Assembly: GCF_002159945.1 (NCBI RefSeq)
Contig: NZ_NFJQ01000016.1
Location: forward strand, 1-47,596
From: Cloacibacillus sp. An23
GTDB taxonomy: Bacteria > Synergistota > Synergistia > Synergistales > Synergistaceae
Length of the DNA stretch: 47,596 bases
Direction: 5' to 3'
The position numbers and the translations under genes were made by a program. Within the stretch, counting starts at the first letter, position 1; each line of letters starts with the position of its first letter. Of the stretch, positions 5,952 through 15,557 are shown piece by piece. Under the pieces are notes generated by a model, which worked only from the letters and a program-made list of their open reading frames with translations, searched no databases and was not told the DNA's origin.

Positions 5952-8278
5952 CAGTTTTTGCGCTCGCGTTCGAAGCGGCGCGCTGGACGGTGCTGCTTTT
6001 CGCCTTCGAAGTCGTCGCCTCCGCGCGGGCGTTCGTGGCGTTCGCCTCTGTCGCGGTCGCGGCCTCCCCTGTCACGGTCGCGTCCGCCGTCACGGCGCTC
6101 GCCTCCGCCTTTCGGGAACTGTGAGTAACGCTCTTCGCGCGCCTTCTCCACGAGCACCTGCTCGCTGAATTCAGGCTCCTGCGCAAGCTCGTCGAGCTTG
6201 TCGAGCAGCTTCTTGCGCGTGAGGTTGACGCGGTGCATGTCGTCTATTTCTTTGACGCTGACGAGCACTTTGTCGCCTATCTCGAATGCGTCTTCGACGG
6301 ATGGCACACGGTAGTTGCTGATTTCGCTGACGTGGAGCAGCCCCTCTTTGCCGGGCAGTACCTCGATGAACACTCCGAAGGTGAGCATGCGCGTGACCGT
6401 GCCGACGAAGGTCTCCCCGGGCTCGACTTCGCGGACGAGGTCTTTTATTATCTTGACGGCCATCGCAGCGGCGTCTTCGTTGACCGCCGCGACGCTGACT
6501 TTGCCGCTGTCTTCGACGTCTATCTTCGCGCCGGTCTGCTGGACTATGCCGCGTATCGTCTTTCCACCGGAGCCGATGACGTCGCGTATTTTTTCAGGGT
6601 CGATGCTGAAGGTGACGATTTTCGGCGCGGTCGGCGAGAGTTCGGGACGCGGCTCTGAGATCACGGCGTCCATTATGTCGAGTATCTGGTAGCGGCCTTT
6701 CTTCGCCTGGGCGAGCGCCTGCGTGAGTATCTCGCGCGTGATGCCGCCGGCTTTGTTGTCCATCTGGAGCGCCGTTACGCCGTCGCGCGTGCCGGCGACC
6801 TTGAAGTCCATGTCTCCGTAGTGGTCCTCGAGGCCCTGGATGTCGGTGAGGATGCAGACCTGGCCGTTGTCGGCGATAAGGCCCATCGCTATGCCCGCGA
6901 CGGCTTTTTTGATGGGGACGCCGGCCGCCATCATGGCGAGGCTGCCGCTGCATACCGAGGCCATGGAGCTGGAGCCGTTGGACTCAAGTATGTCGGAGAC
7001 CTGGCGCACGACGTACGGGAACGACTCTTCTTCGGGGAATACCGCGCGCAGCGCGCGTTCCGCAAGAGCTCCGTGCCCTATTTCGCGGCGTCCGGGGCCG
7101 CGCATCGGGCGCACCTCGCCGACGGAGTACGGCGGGAAGTTGTAGTGAAGGATGAAGCGTTTCGACGGCTCGTCGAGTTTGAGGCCGTCCATGACCTGGT
7201 CGTCGGTGCCCATCATCCCGAGGGTGGTGACGCCGAGGGACTGCGTTTCGCCGCGCGTGAAGAGCGCCGAGCCGTGGGTCATCGGCAGTATGTCCACCTC
7301 GCAGGTTATCGGGCGGAGCTCGTCCATCGCGCGTCCGTCGGCGCGTTTCTTATCGACGAGGAGCAGGCGGCGCACCGCCTTCTTTACCATTTCGTCCATT
7401 ACGGAGGCTATGTATTTCGAAGAATCTGGATAGCTCTCGGCGAAGAAGTCCTCGGCTTTCTGCTGGGCCGCCGCTATCGCCGCGCCGCGCGGCTGCTTCT
7501 GGTTTATCTGCACGGCCGCGTATATTTCGTCTGTGAGGTTGTCGCGCATCCAGTTATCGATCTCTTCTATGACCTCGGGCGCGGGGAGCTGGGCTTTCGG
7601 CTTGCCTATCTCGGCTACGACTTCGTCGATGAAGTCCATTATCTTGCCAATCGCTTCGTTCGCGAGCTCCATCGCGTCTACGAGGAGGTCTTCGGAGACT
7701 TCCTTCGCCCCGGCCTCGACCATCGTTATTCCGCCGCGGTGTCCCGCGACTGTGAGGTCGAGCGTGCTGTTCGGAAGGTCTTTTTCGTCGGGGTTGACCA
7801 CGAGCTTGCCGTCTATGCAGCCGATGCGCACCGCGCCTATCGGGCCGTTCCACGGGATGTCGGATATGGCGAGCGCGAGAGAAGCGCCGTTGATGCCGAG
7901 AATGTTCGCTGGATTCTTCTGGTCTACCGACATTACCGTCGCGACTACATGGACGTCGTGGCGCATCCATTCCGGGAAGAGGGAGCGTATCGAGCGGTCG
8001 ATCATGCGTCCGCTGAGTATAGCGGATTCGGAGGGACGGCCCTCGCGCTTGATGAAGCCGCCGGGGACCTTGCCCGCCGCGTAGTAGCGTTCCTCGTAAT
8101 CGACGAGCAGCGGGAAGAAGTCGAGCCCTTCGCGCGCCTTCTCCGCGAGCACGGTAGTAACGAGTATCACCGTGTCGCCGTGTCTCGCGAGTACCGCAGC
8201 GTTGGCCTGCTTCGCCATGCGTCCGACTTCAAACGACAATTTTTTGCCGTAGAAATCAAGTTCGTAGATTTTCTTCAA
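5951..8278 (-). CDS. pnp: Polyribonucleotide nucleotidyltransferase (PNPase)
   Basis: Phosphorolytic 3'-to-5' exoribonuclease of RNA decay, acting as a ring-shaped trimer in the cytoplasm. The 775 residues give two RNase PH domains (about 10-230 and 320-540), a KH domain ([22 protein letters not shown], about 560-615) and an S1 domain ([20 protein letters not shown], about 625-690). Unlike shorter homologues it ends in a ~50-residue Arg/Gly/Asp-rich tail (repeats of GGRDRDRG) probably adding RNA affinity. The start is TTG at 8278, with AGGAGGA just upstream. It follows rpsO after an intrinsic terminator, the same order as in many bacteria, so part of its expression is likely read-through from rpsO. 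Confidence 0.98.
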   Translation of the reverse strand: MKKIYELDFYGKKLSFEVGRMAKQANAAVLARHGDTVILVTTVLAEKAREGLDFFPLLVDYEERYYAAGKVPGGFIKREGRPSESAILSGRMIDRSIRSLFPEWMRHDVHVVATVMSVDQKNPANILGINGASLALAISDIPWNGPIGAVRIGCIDGKLVVNPDEKDLPNSTLDLTVAGHRGGITMVEAGAKEVSEDLLVDAMELANEAIGKIMDFIDEVVAEIGKPKAQLPAPEVIEEIDNWMRDNLTDEIYAAVQINQKQPRGAAIAAAQQKAEDFFAESYPDSSKYIASVMDEMVKKAVRRLLLVDKKRADGRAMDELRPITCEVDILPMTHGSALFTRGETQSLGVTTLGMMGTDDQVMDGLKLDEPSKRFILHYNFPPYSVGEVRPMRGPGRREIGHGALAERALRAVFPEEESFPYVVRQVSDILESNGSSSMASVCSGSLAMMAAGVPIKKAVAGIAMGLIADNGQVCILTDIQGLEDHYGDMDFKVAGTRDGVTALQMDNKAGGITREILTQALAQAKKGRYQILDIMDAVISEPRPELSPTAPKIVTFSIDPEKIRDVIGSGGKTIRGIVQQTGAKIDVEDSGKVSVAAVNEDAAAMAVKIIKDLVREVEPGETFVGTVTRMLTFGVFIEVLPGKEGLLHVSEISNYRVPSVEDAFEIGDKVLVSVKEIDDMHRVNLTRKKLLDKLDELAQEPEFSEQVLVEKAREERYSQFPKGGGERRDGGRDRDRGGRDRDRGERHERPRGGDDFEGEKQHRPARRFERERKN

Positions 8279-8331
8279 GATTATTCCTCCTGCCTATTAT
8301 CATCACGTAAAGAAGGATAACACAAAATAAT

Positions 8332-8362
8332 AAAAAATGGCGAAAGGGAGAGCCCTTTCGCC
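8332..8362 (-). terminator. Intrinsic terminator between rpsO and pnp
   Basis: A perfect 10-bp stem, GGCGAAAGGG/CCCTTTCGCC with an AGAG loop on the plus strand, followed on the minus strand by TTTTTTATTATTTT. It would end most rpsO transcripts before pnp. Confidence 0.9.
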
Positions 8363-8392
8363 GTTAAAATGTGCCGAAAATCCGCTTTGGGA

Positions 8393-8659
8393 TCAGTGGC
8401 GGAGTCCGAGGCGCTGGATGAGCGTCTGATAGCGTCCGAAGTCCTTGTTCCTGAGGTACTGGAGGAGCCTGCGGCGCTTTCCTACCATGATGAGGAGACC
8501 GCGGCGGCTGTGGAAGTCCTTCTTGTGGACCTTCATGTGCTCGGTGAGCTCGCGGATGCGCGCCGTGAGGATGGCGACCTGTACCTCGGTAGAGCCGGTG
8601 TCCGCCTCGTGGGTCTTGTACTCTTCGATTATCGACTGCTTCTTATCCTTCTCTATCAT
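8393..8659 (-). CDS. rpsO: 30S ribosomal protein S15
   Basis: Small-subunit protein that binds the 16S rRNA three-way junction early in assembly. The 88-residue product from the ATG at 8659 ([35 protein letters not shown]) matches the usual 88-89 residues; an ATG three codons earlier at 8668 would add MIG. The [25 protein letters not shown] segment is the highly conserved RNA-binding helix pair. Gene order rpsO-pnp is widely conserved. Confidence 0.98.
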   Translation of the reverse strand: MIEKDKKQSIIEEYKTHEADTGSTEVQVAILTARIRELTEHMKVHKKDFHSRRGLLIMVGKRRRLLQYLRNKDFGRYQTLIQRLGLRH

Positions 8660-8960
8660 ACCTATCACTCCGTTCCGGGCCTGTTACGCCCATATTCCCT
8701 CAACTCAGGCATGTTTTGGAGACGCATGTCCGTGTAGAAGGTACGAGGTATATTAACAGATAGGCTGGCGTCCGGCAAGCCCCGGCGCGGTTTTCCCGCA
8801 AAATGAGGGCGAAGGGCGCGCGCCCGAGCCCGGCGGCAAAGGCAAAAAAGGCCAGCGCGCGCCGTTTACCGTGTCAAAAACGCGCTTTTTATGATATAAA
8901 TAACGAAACGCAAAAACGCGCGCGCCGCCTGTGCGCGGACGCGCATACGGAGGAATGGAA

Positions 8961-9509
8961 ATGCCGTCGTCGCCGTGGAATCTGCCCAACATGCTCAGCC
9001 TTTTCAGGGTGATACTGGTTCCCGTCATACTCGTATTCCTTACGCTCCGCGGACAGCTCGGCTCGTTCATGGGGCTGAACGTCGGAGACCTCATAGCCGC
9101 CGCCGTCTTCATAGTCGCTTCCATTACGGACGCGGTGGACGGCTATATCGCGCGCAAGCGCAACATTGTCACGAACCTCGGAAAATTCATCGACCCGCTA
9201 GCCGACAAGATACTCGTCATAGCAGTGCTTACGGCGCTGGTCGAGCTGCACCGTTTCCCGGCGTGGATGGTGGTCGTGATAATATCGCGCGAGTTCATAG
9301 TCTCCGGCCTCCGCATGGTCGCAGCCTCCGAGGGCGTAGTGATAGCGGCCTCGAAGGGCGGCAAGCTCAAGACGGTGACTCAGATAATCGGGATAATACT
9401 GCTGCTCTTCAACATCCCCGGCGCAATGGCAGTGATGTGGCTCGCCGTCGTTCTCACAGTGTGGTCCGGCATCGAGTATATACGCAACAGCATGGATCTG
9501 CTGAGCTGA
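8961..9509 (+). CDS. pgsA: CDP-diacylglycerol-glycerol-3-phosphate 3-phosphatidyltransferase
   Basis: Integral inner-membrane enzyme that makes phosphatidylglycerol phosphate, the committed step to phosphatidylglycerol and cardiolipin. The CDP-alcohol phosphotransferase signature is complete: TDAVDGYIARK, then NLGKFIDPLADK, giving the metal-binding Asp residues. Several membrane helices follow. I use the ATG at 8961 (MPSSPWNLPNMLSLFRV) because GGAGGA lies 6 nt upstream; the ATG at 8955 is too close to it. The product is 182 aa. It is separated from rpsO by a divergent region of about 300 bp. plsY, also for phospholipid synthesis, is nearby on the opposite strand. Confidence 0.95.
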   Translation: MPSSPWNLPNMLSLFRVILVPVILVFLTLRGQLGSFMGLNVGDLIAAAVFIVASITDAVDGYIARKRNIVTNLGKFIDPLADKILVIAVLTALVELHRFPAWMVVVIISREFIVSGLRMVAASEGVVIAASKGGKLKTVTQIIGIILLLFNIPGAMAVMWLAVVLTVWSGIEYIRNSMDLLS

Positions 9510-9615
9510 CGGATTTACGGGAAAAGGGCTTAAGGTACAGGCCGCTCACGCGAAAGGCGCGGGCGGCTTCGTTTTGCCGGGCGTTCCGGAAAATCGCGAA
9601 TGGGGGCAGAAAACT

Positions 9616-10140
9616 ATGCGCTTCGCCGTCAGGCCGATGGCTGAGCATGAATACGTGCTGCTCGAGGATTTTTTATACGAGGCCGTTTTCGTGCCCGAGG
9701 GGGCTCCAGCGCCGCCGCGTTCGATAGTGAGGCTGCCGGAGCTCCGTGTATATATCGAGGATTTCGGCAAAAGAAGGGACGACGCGGCGCTCGCCGCCGA
9801 AGCGGACGGGCGCGTCATAGGCGCGATATGGGCGCGCGTCATGGACGACTACGGTCACGTGGACGGCGAAACGCCCTCGCTCGCTATAGCGGTGCTGAAA
9901 GAATACCGCGGGCGCGGCGCCGGCACGGCCATGCTCGGCGAGATGCTCCGCCTGCTTAAACAAAGGAATTACAAGCGCGTCTCCCTCTCAGTACAAAGGG
10001 CCAACTACGCCGTGAAAATGTATCTCAGGGCCGGATTTGAAGTAGTCCGCGGCGAGGGCGAAGAATACGTGATGCTGCGCCGGCTGTGGCCGCAGTCCGT
10101 CCGCGCTACGACTTCACCTTCGACTCCGTGCCGTCCATGA
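9616..10140 (+). CDS. GNAT-family N-acetyltransferase
   Basis: Acetyl-CoA-dependent acyltransferase of unknown substrate. The acetyl-CoA loop is visible as LKEYRGRGAGTAMLGEML, preceded by a beta strand (SLAIAVL) and followed by VSLSVQRANYAVKMYLRAGFEVV, the usual motif A and B arrangement. The start at 9616 (MRFAVRPM) is preferred because GGGGGC precedes it at normal distance. The last 35 bases overlap the 3' end of plsY on the other strand, so the two transcripts converge and overlap. Confidence 0.85.
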   Translation: MRFAVRPMAEHEYVLLEDFLYEAVFVPEGAPAPPRSIVRLPELRVYIEDFGKRRDDAALAAEADGRVIGAIWARVMDDYGHVDGETPSLAIAVLKEYRGRGAGTAMLGEMLRLLKQRNYKRVSLSVQRANYAVKMYLRAGFEVVRGEGEEYVMLRRLWPQSVRATTSPSTPCRP

Positions 10141-10699
10141 GGCGCGCTATGTTGGCGCGGTGACGCCACGACGAGAGGCAGGCGAGGAAGAGCGCGGCCG
10201 CGGCGTATGGCTTCGGCATTCCCCATAAAAAGGTGAGCAGGGCCGCGGCGAAGAGCCCCGCGAGCGAGGCTACGGAGACATATTTCGTGAAACGCATGAC
10301 GGCGTACCAGACGAGGCCGCCCAAGAGCGCGGGCCACGGCGTGAAAAAGTCGAAGAAGGCGATGACGCCGAAAGTCGTAGCCACCCCCTTGCCCCCCTTG
10401 AAGCCGAGCCAGACGGGATAGTTGTGGCCGAGGACGGCGCATACTCCCGTGAGCGCGAGCAGCGAGGGCGATGACGTAAAGCGCGAGGCCGCGAGCAGCG
10501 CGAGGCCGCCCTTGAGCATGTCGAAGACGGCGACGGCGACGGCCCATTTCTTCCCCATCAGGCGGCCTACGTTCGTCGCGCCGGTGTTGCCCGAGCCGTA
10601 TGACCGTATGTCCGCGCCGCGCGCGTATTTCACGGCGAGGTAGCCGGTCGGGCACGAGCCTGCGAGGTAGCCGAAGAGAGCGCAAAGTATGAAGCCCAT
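10106..10699 (-). CDS. plsY: Acyl-phosphate glycerol-3-phosphate acyltransferase
   Basis: Membrane enzyme that transfers an acyl group from acyl phosphate to glycerol-3-phosphate, the first step of phospholipid synthesis with PlsX. The start at 10699 (MGFILCALFGYLAGSCPTGYL) gives 197 aa, the usual size. Conserved loops are present: GSGNTGATNVGR, HNYPVWLGFKGGKGVAT and the C-terminal WRHRANIARL. About five membrane segments alternate with them. The upstream ribosome site is weak. Its 3' end overlaps the GNAT gene tail to tail. Confidence 0.95.
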   Translation of the reverse strand: MGFILCALFGYLAGSCPTGYLAVKYARGADIRSYGSGNTGATNVGRLMGKKWAVAVAVFDMLKGGLALLAASRFTSSPSLLALTGVCAVLGHNYPVWLGFKGGKGVATTFGVIAFFDFFTPWPALLGGLVWYAVMRFTKYVSVASLAGLFAAALLTFLWGMPKPYAAAALFLACLSSWRHRANIARLMDGTESKVKS

Positions 10700-10848
10700 A
10701 ATTATCACCCGCGTATCATAATAAGGACGGCAAAAGCCACGCCGATTGTACGCCGCGCGCGCGAACAAGTCAAATCCGCCTCACGCAGGAACGGAGCGGA
10801 GGCCCGACGCCCCCGCCCTGCGCGCGCGCCGGCGTCGCAACGCGGCCG

Positions 10849-12039
10849 CTACATTATCCTTTCCACGTCGTGCGGCTTGATGCCGTGCTTGTCGGCGTAG
10901 CCCGTGAGCATCAGCGTGAGCGCGCCGTCGCCGGTGACGTTGCAGGCTGTGCCGAAGCTGTCCTGAAGCGCGAATATCGTCAGCATGAGCGCCGTCCCCG
11001 ATTCGTCGAAGCCCAGCACGCCGGTGATGAGGCCGAGCGACGCCATGACTGTGCCGCCGGGGACGCCGGGAGCCGCTATCGCGAATATACCGAGCAGCAG
11101 GCAGAAGAGCACCATCGTTTCTACCGGCGGAATCACGCCGTAGAGAATCTTAGAGACGGTCATGACGAAGAAGACTTCCGTAAGGACGGAGCCGCAGAGG
11201 TGGATGTTGGCGAAGAGCGGGATGCCGAAGTCCACCATGTCGTCGCGCAGAGGCGGCTCCGACTTCTTCGCGCAGCGCAGGGCGACTGCGAGCGTCGCGG
11301 CCGAGGACATAGTGCCGACGGCCGTGATGTAGGCCGGGCCGTAGTTCTTTACTATGTCGAACGGATTCTTGCCGGAATAGATTCCGGCGATTCCGTAGAG
11401 CAGGGCCATCCATATATAATGGCCGGCCATGACTATCAGTATAACCTGGATAAACACAGGAAGCTGCTTCGTTATACTGCCCTCGTAGGAGAGAGAGCAG
11501 AAGGTGAAGGCGATGAAGAACGGCAGCACTGGGATGACTATCTTCGAGACTATCGCGAGGACGATGCGCTGGAACTCTTCGAGCGCGTTCGTAATGGAGG
11601 CCGCCTTCGTCCACGCCGCCGCGAGTCCGATGCACATCGACAAGACGAGGGCGCTCATGACGGACATGACGGGCGGTATGTCGAGCTTAAAGACGAGGTC
11701 TGGAAGCGACTGAAGCCCCTCGACGTTCGAGACGATGGAGAGGTTCGGTATCAGGACGTAGCCCGCCGCCGTCGAGAAGAACGCCGCGCCTATCGACGAT
11801 ATGTAGGCGATGGCGACGGCGAATCCGAGCATCCGCGAGGCGTTGCTGCCGAGCAGCGTTATAGACGGCGCGATGAAACCTATGATGATGAGCGGAACGC
11901 AGAACAGTATGAGCTGACCGAGGATATAGCGCACGGTCACGACGACGTTCATCAGGCCGGCGCCCGCGGCCTGTCCCGCTGCGACGCCCAGTATGACGCC
12001 GAGCAAAAGTTTCATAGGCAGGCTGGTGAGAAACTTCAT
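10849..12039 (-). CDS. Sodium:dicarboxylate/amino-acid symporter (DAACS family)
   Basis: Secondary transporter that takes up a dicarboxylate or acidic amino acid with sodium ions. The 396-residue protein starts at 12039 (MKFLTSLPMKLLLGVILGVAAG), with AAGGAG 9 nt upstream. Family features are the N-terminal helix ending GLMNVVVTVRYILGQLILFCVPLIIIGFI, the serine-containing loop GTMSSAATLAVALRC, the APGVPGGTVMASLG hairpin and the substrate/sodium segment SFGTACNVTGDGALTLML. The usual RT in the substrate helix is GT here, so the substrate may not be aspartate or glutamate. It is divergent from the D-aminoacylase gene across a 626-bp gap. Confidence 0.92.
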   Translation of the reverse strand: MKFLTSLPMKLLLGVILGVAAGQAAGAGLMNVVVTVRYILGQLILFCVPLIIIGFIAPSITLLGSNASRMLGFAVAIAYISSIGAAFFSTAAGYVLIPNLSIVSNVEGLQSLPDLVFKLDIPPVMSVMSALVLSMCIGLAAAWTKAASITNALEEFQRIVLAIVSKIVIPVLPFFIAFTFCSLSYEGSITKQLPVFIQVILIVMAGHYIWMALLYGIAGIYSGKNPFDIVKNYGPAYITAVGTMSSAATLAVALRCAKKSEPPLRDDMVDFGIPLFANIHLCGSVLTEVFFVMTVSKILYGVIPPVETMVLFCLLLGIFAIAAPGVPGGTVMASLGLITGVLGFDESGTALMLTIFALQDSFGTACNVTGDGALTLMLTGYADKHGIKPHDVERIM

Positions 12040-12404
12040 GGATATCCACTCCTTGCTTTCAGATGTAATGGATTGCACAATGCGCTTCCGCGCCGGCGCG
12101 CATCTCCGCAAGTGCGCGCGGCGCGCTCATACGCGCAGTATGGCGCAGTTGACGGCCCGCTCTGTCGCTCATCCTCCTTCCTGGTACAATGTGCGGCGGC
12201 TGCGGTTTTACCGGACTGACTGTGCGATATACGCCGCCGCTATGTTTTTACACCGCGCGGGCGCGGACAAACCTATAATGGAACTCTTTTATTTATCATA
12301 CCAAAAGCCGCGCTTTTGTCTATATCTCCGGCGCGCCCCCGATCGCTCAGCGGAACAAAATGGTTGTGCGCGGCGCGTGAATTTTTCAAAAATAATTTAT
12401 TATT

Positions 12405-12441
12405 TGCTTAATATATAATATATAGTTATATTTATTAAGCA
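12405..12441. promoter_or_regulatory. Inverted repeat in AT-rich divergent promoter region
   Basis: TGCTTAATA (12405-12413) is inverted as TATTAAGCA (12433-12441) with a 19-bp AT-only spacer apart from one G. Spacing of about two helical turns suits a dimeric regulator. TAATTTTTT follows, so a weak terminator is a less likely alternative. Confidence 0.35.
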
Positions 12442-12550
12442 TAATTTTTTGTGTTCTTCGGCCATGTCTCACGACTATGGCGACTTTGAACCAAAATTAC
12501 GCAAAAATAGGACAACTTGCAATTCGGACGAAGATTTTTCTGTAATTTAG

Positions 12551-12578
12551 TTGAAAAAAATGATTTTTGACATATAAT
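12551..12578 (+). promoter_or_regulatory. Promoter of the D-aminoacylase operon
   Basis: TTGAAA (12551-12556), 16 bp, TATAAT (12573-12578). The leader to the ATG at 12666 is about 80 nt. Confidence 0.6.
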
Positions 12579-12665
12579 ATGTGCGCTTGCTGCGGCGACG
12601 CTATTGTGCAAAAGTTTCGTAACTATATTATGAAGCGCCGCGGAAAGACGAAAGGAGCGCCTGAG

Positions 12666-14027
12666 ATGAGAACTTTGATAAAGGGCGGACTCGTTCTCGA
12701 CCCCGCCAACAGGATACAAAGCGTACTAAACGTCCTGATGGAGGACGGCAAGATAGCCGCCGTCACGGAAAGCGAGCCGGAGGCAGACGAGATTGTAGAC
12801 GCCGCCGGGCGAGCCGTAGCGCCTGGATTCATCGACATACATATGCACGAGGACCCGCTGAACGATGACGGGACTCTCTACCGCGACGAGGAAAGGGCCA
12901 TTTTCAACTGTATGCTGCGCATGGGCGTGACGACGGCGATAGGCGGACAATGCGGCCTCAACGTCCACGAGCCGGGCGAGTATCTCGGCGTAATAGACCG
13001 CGAGGGCGCTGCGGTGAATGTCGGCATGTTCGCGGGGCACGCATATCTGCGCGAGAGCGCCGGACACGGCGACAAATATTCCCACGTTTCGGAAGACGAG
13101 CTGCGCGCGATAGAAAAGCACGCGGCGCGGGCGCTGGACGAGGGATGCCTGGGCGTCTCTTTCGGCATACGCTACGTGCCGGGCATCGACGCGGAGGAGC
13201 TTCGCCGCGCGGCGGCGCCATGCCGCAAAGACGGCAAGGTGATAGCGGCGCACGTCCGCGACGACGCGGCGATGATAGTTCCTGCGGCGCGCGAGCTTCT
13301 CGACGCGGGGCGCGAGCTCGACGTAGCGGCTCAGGTATCGCACATCGGCTCGATGGGCGGCTTCGGGCAGATGCGCGACCTCCTGCGCCTCGTAGACGAA
13401 TACCGCATCGGCGGCATGGACGCGAGCTGCGACTGCTACCCTTACACGGCCTTCTCCACCATGATAGGCTCGACGACCTACGACGACGGCTGGCGCGAGC
13501 GTTACAACTGCGGCTACGACGCCGTCGAGATATGCGAGGGCAAGTACCGCGGACAGAGATGCACGGAAGAGATATTCAACGAGGTGCGCCGCGAAAATCC
13601 GGACTGCCTGACCGTCTGCTACGTCATGGCTGAGGCCGACATAGACATGGCTCTGGCGCATCCCAACGTCATGCTGGCAAGCGACGGCATCATGAACCAC
13701 GGGCAGGGCCATCCGCGCGCGGCAGGCGCATTCCCGCGCCTCTTCGCCGAATACGTAAGGACGGGCAAGCTGCCGCTGTACGAGGCCGTGCGAATGGCGA
13801 CGGTAATGCCGGCGGACAAGCTCGGGCTCAAAAACAAGGGACGGCTGACGCCCGGAGCGGACGCCGACGTCGTAGTATTCGACCCTGCGAAGATACGCGA
13901 CCGCGCAACCTTCATGGAGCCTGTCCTGCCGCCCGAGGGCATCGACAGCGTATGGATAGGCGGAAAGCTCGCGGCGAAGGACTGCCGCGTCGTCGACGGC
14001 GTGCTTGGGCGCTCCGTGCGCAAGTAG
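12666..14027 (+). CDS. N-acyl-D-amino-acid deacylase family amidohydrolase
   Basis: Zinc-dependent amidohydrolase likely releasing D-amino acids from N-acyl or related amides. Starting at 12666 (MRTLIKGGLVLDPANRIQ, with AAGGAG 8 nt upstream) it is 453 aa. Metal and active-site motifs of the D-aminoacylase branch appear in order: GFIDIHMHEDP (His59, His61), HVRDDA, VSHIG, and SDGIMNHGQGHPRAAGAFPR with the catalytic Asp. The small beta-sandwich domain is formed by the two ends (LIKGGLVLDP and GADADVVVFDPAKI). It is followed after 37 nt by an NhaC-type transporter, probably in the same transcript. The exact substrate cannot be read from sequence; dipeptide or hydantoin-like substrates remain possible. 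Confidence 0.9.
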   Translation: MRTLIKGGLVLDPANRIQSVLNVLMEDGKIAAVTESEPEADEIVDAAGRAVAPGFIDIHMHEDPLNDDGTLYRDEERAIFNCMLRMGVTTAIGGQCGLNVHEPGEYLGVIDREGAAVNVGMFAGHAYLRESAGHGDKYSHVSEDELRAIEKHAARALDEGCLGVSFGIRYVPGIDAEELRRAAAPCRKDGKVIAAHVRDDAAMIVPAARELLDAGRELDVAAQVSHIGSMGGFGQMRDLLRLVDEYRIGGMDASCDCYPYTAFSTMIGSTTYDDGWRERYNCGYDAVEICEGKYRGQRCTEEIFNEVRRENPDCLTVCYVMAEADIDMALAHPNVMLASDGIMNHGQGHPRAAGAFPRLFAEYVRTGKLPLYEAVRMATVMPADKLGLKNKGRLTPGADADVVVFDPAKIRDRATFMEPVLPPEGIDSVWIGGKLAAKDCRVVDGVLGRSVRK

Positions 14028-14064
14028 TTAAAAGAGCAAATAAAAATATTGGAGGAATCATAAA

Positions 14065-15480
14065 ATGGAATTCGGTTTTTGGTCCGTTGTGCCGCCGGTC
14101 GTGACGATAGCGCTCGCGCTCATCATCAAGAACGTATTCGTCGCTCTATTCGTAGGCATAACGCTAGCTTCTCTTATACTGAGCGGCTGGAACGTATTCA
14201 CCGGAATCAACGGCGCATTCTACAGCATCGTACACACCTTTGAAAGCAGCGGGAACACGATCGTCATCATGTCGATGTTCCTCATCGGCGCTCTTATCTA
14301 CCTTATCGAGCACTCGGGCGGAATCGACGGCTTCGTAGACATCATGGTGAAGAAGAAGGGAATCATAAAAACGAAGAAATCCGCCGAATTTTTCACTTGG
14401 CTGCTCGGCATCGTCGTATTCACGTCTGGCTCGCTTAGCTGCATGGTGACCGGCTCCGTCTCGCGCCCGCTCAACGACACGATGAAGGTCTCGCACGAAA
14501 AGGCCGCCTTCCTCGTACACACCACCTCGACGCCGTGGTGCGTCCTCTTCCCGCTCAGCGGCTGGCTCGCCGCGATGACCGGCTACCTCACCTCGGGCGG
14601 CGTCTCCGAAGGCGAGGCGATATCCACGCTCATGCGCTCCATACCGCTCAACTTCTACTGTATAATCGCGATAGTGTTCTCCATGCTCTCAACATTCATG
14701 CCGCTCGACTTTGGCGGTATGAAGAAGGCCGAACTCCGCGCCGAGACGACGGGCGAACTCGACGACCCGCGCTCCGCGCCCGAGGAGGAAGAGGCCGCCG
14801 CGACGGTCAAGCGCGACGTCGTGCCGCGCATGAAGAACATGCTCGTCCCGATGCTCATGATGGTCGGCGTCATCCTCGCCGTGCTCATCGTGACGGGCGA
14901 CGGCAACCCGACCGCCGGAAACGGGATGCAGTCGCTGCTCTGGGGCTGCATGATTTCCGTCTTCGTCATAGCCGTCATGTGCCGCGTCGAGAAGCTCTAC
15001 AATCTCGAACGCCTCGTCGGCGAAATGCTCAAGGGCATGGCGACGATGCTGCCGATAGCCTGCATCCTGCTGCTCGGCCTCACGATGGGGACGCTCGTCA
15101 AGCAGCTAGACACCGGCAACTATCTGTCGTCGATATTCATGAGCGCGCTCGTCCCCGAGCTTCTGCCGCTCCTGACCTTCATCATATCGATGATGCTCTC
15201 CTTCGCGACCGGCACGTCGATGGGCACGATGGCGATAATGTCCGTCATAGCTCTGCCGATGGCGATAAACATGGGGATGGACGTGCCGCTCGTCGCCGGG
15301 GCGCTCTTCGGCGGCTCGATATTCGGCGACCACGTCTCACCCATATCCGACACGACGATAATGTCCTGCGCCACGACCGGCTGCAACATCATCGACCACG
15401 TAAAAACGCAGATCCCCTACGCCGTAGGATTCGCGCTAGTCTCGATGGTGCTGTACGGGGTGCTTGGGTTTGTAATTTAA
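14065..15480 (+). CDS. NhaC-family sodium/proton antiporter-like transporter
   Basis: Polytopic inner-membrane protein of the NhaC ion-transporter family (471 aa, about 11 hydrophobic segments). Family features include an N-terminal IALALIIKNVFVALFVGI, GALIYLIEHSGGIDGF, TSTPWCVLFPLSGW and the C-terminal FGGSIFGDHVSPISDTTIMSC. Some NhaC relatives exchange organic acids or amino acids for sodium rather than acting as simple antiporters. Pairing with an N-acyl-D-amino-acid deacylase suggests that it moves the substrate or product, but this is inference. GGAGG lies just before the ATG. Confidence 0.9.
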   Translation: MEFGFWSVVPPVVTIALALIIKNVFVALFVGITLASLILSGWNVFTGINGAFYSIVHTFESSGNTIVIMSMFLIGALIYLIEHSGGIDGFVDIMVKKKGIIKTKKSAEFFTWLLGIVVFTSGSLSCMVTGSVSRPLNDTMKVSHEKAAFLVHTTSTPWCVLFPLSGWLAAMTGYLTSGGVSEGEAISTLMRSIPLNFYCIIAIVFSMLSTFMPLDFGGMKKAELRAETTGELDDPRSAPEEEEAAATVKRDVVPRMKNMLVPMLMMVGVILAVLIVTGDGNPTAGNGMQSLLWGCMISVFVIAVMCRVEKLYNLERLVGEMLKGMATMLPIACILLLGLTMGTLVKQLDTGNYLSSIFMSALVPELLPLLTFIISMMLSFATGTSMGTMAIMSVIALPMAINMGMDVPLVAGALFGGSIFGDHVSPISDTTIMSCATTGCNIIDHVKTQIPYAVGFALVSMVLYGVLGFVI

Positions 15481-15498
15481 GCTACGCTGTCAGCCGAT

Positions 15499-15542
15499 AA
15501 AAAAGAACGGCGGGGCTCGAAGCCTTCCGCCGTTCTTTTTTA
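15499..15542. terminator. Bidirectional terminator between convergent genes
   Basis: AAGAACGGCGG pairs with CCGCCGTTCTT around a GGCTCGAAGCC inner hairpin; A and T runs flank both sides. It serves the NhaC-type gene on the plus strand and the desulfidase gene on the minus strand. Confidence 0.9.
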
Positions 15543-15557
15543 TTTTCCTTATGTTTA

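Larger units (their letters stand above)
12040..12665. other. Divergent control region between symporter and D-aminoacylase
   Basis: The left part is GC-rich, the right part (12380-12580) is strongly AT-rich. It includes an inverted repeat at 12405-12441 and a good plus-strand promoter at 12551-12578. No supported open frame or tRNA was found. Confidence 0.5.

Noticed and set aside
6821-8320. 499-codon plus-strand open frame over pnp
   Set aside because: It is a shadow of the GC-rich pnp codons on the other strand; pnp has all domains and continuous homology.
10870-12219. 449-codon plus-strand open frame over the symporter gene
   Set aside because: Composition (very rich in Arg, Asp, His, Glu) is typical of an antisense shadow of a membrane-protein gene.
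14535-15500. 321-codon open frame over the NhaC-type gene
   Set aside because: Arg/His-rich frame without ribosome site; the NhaC frame shows clear membrane helices.
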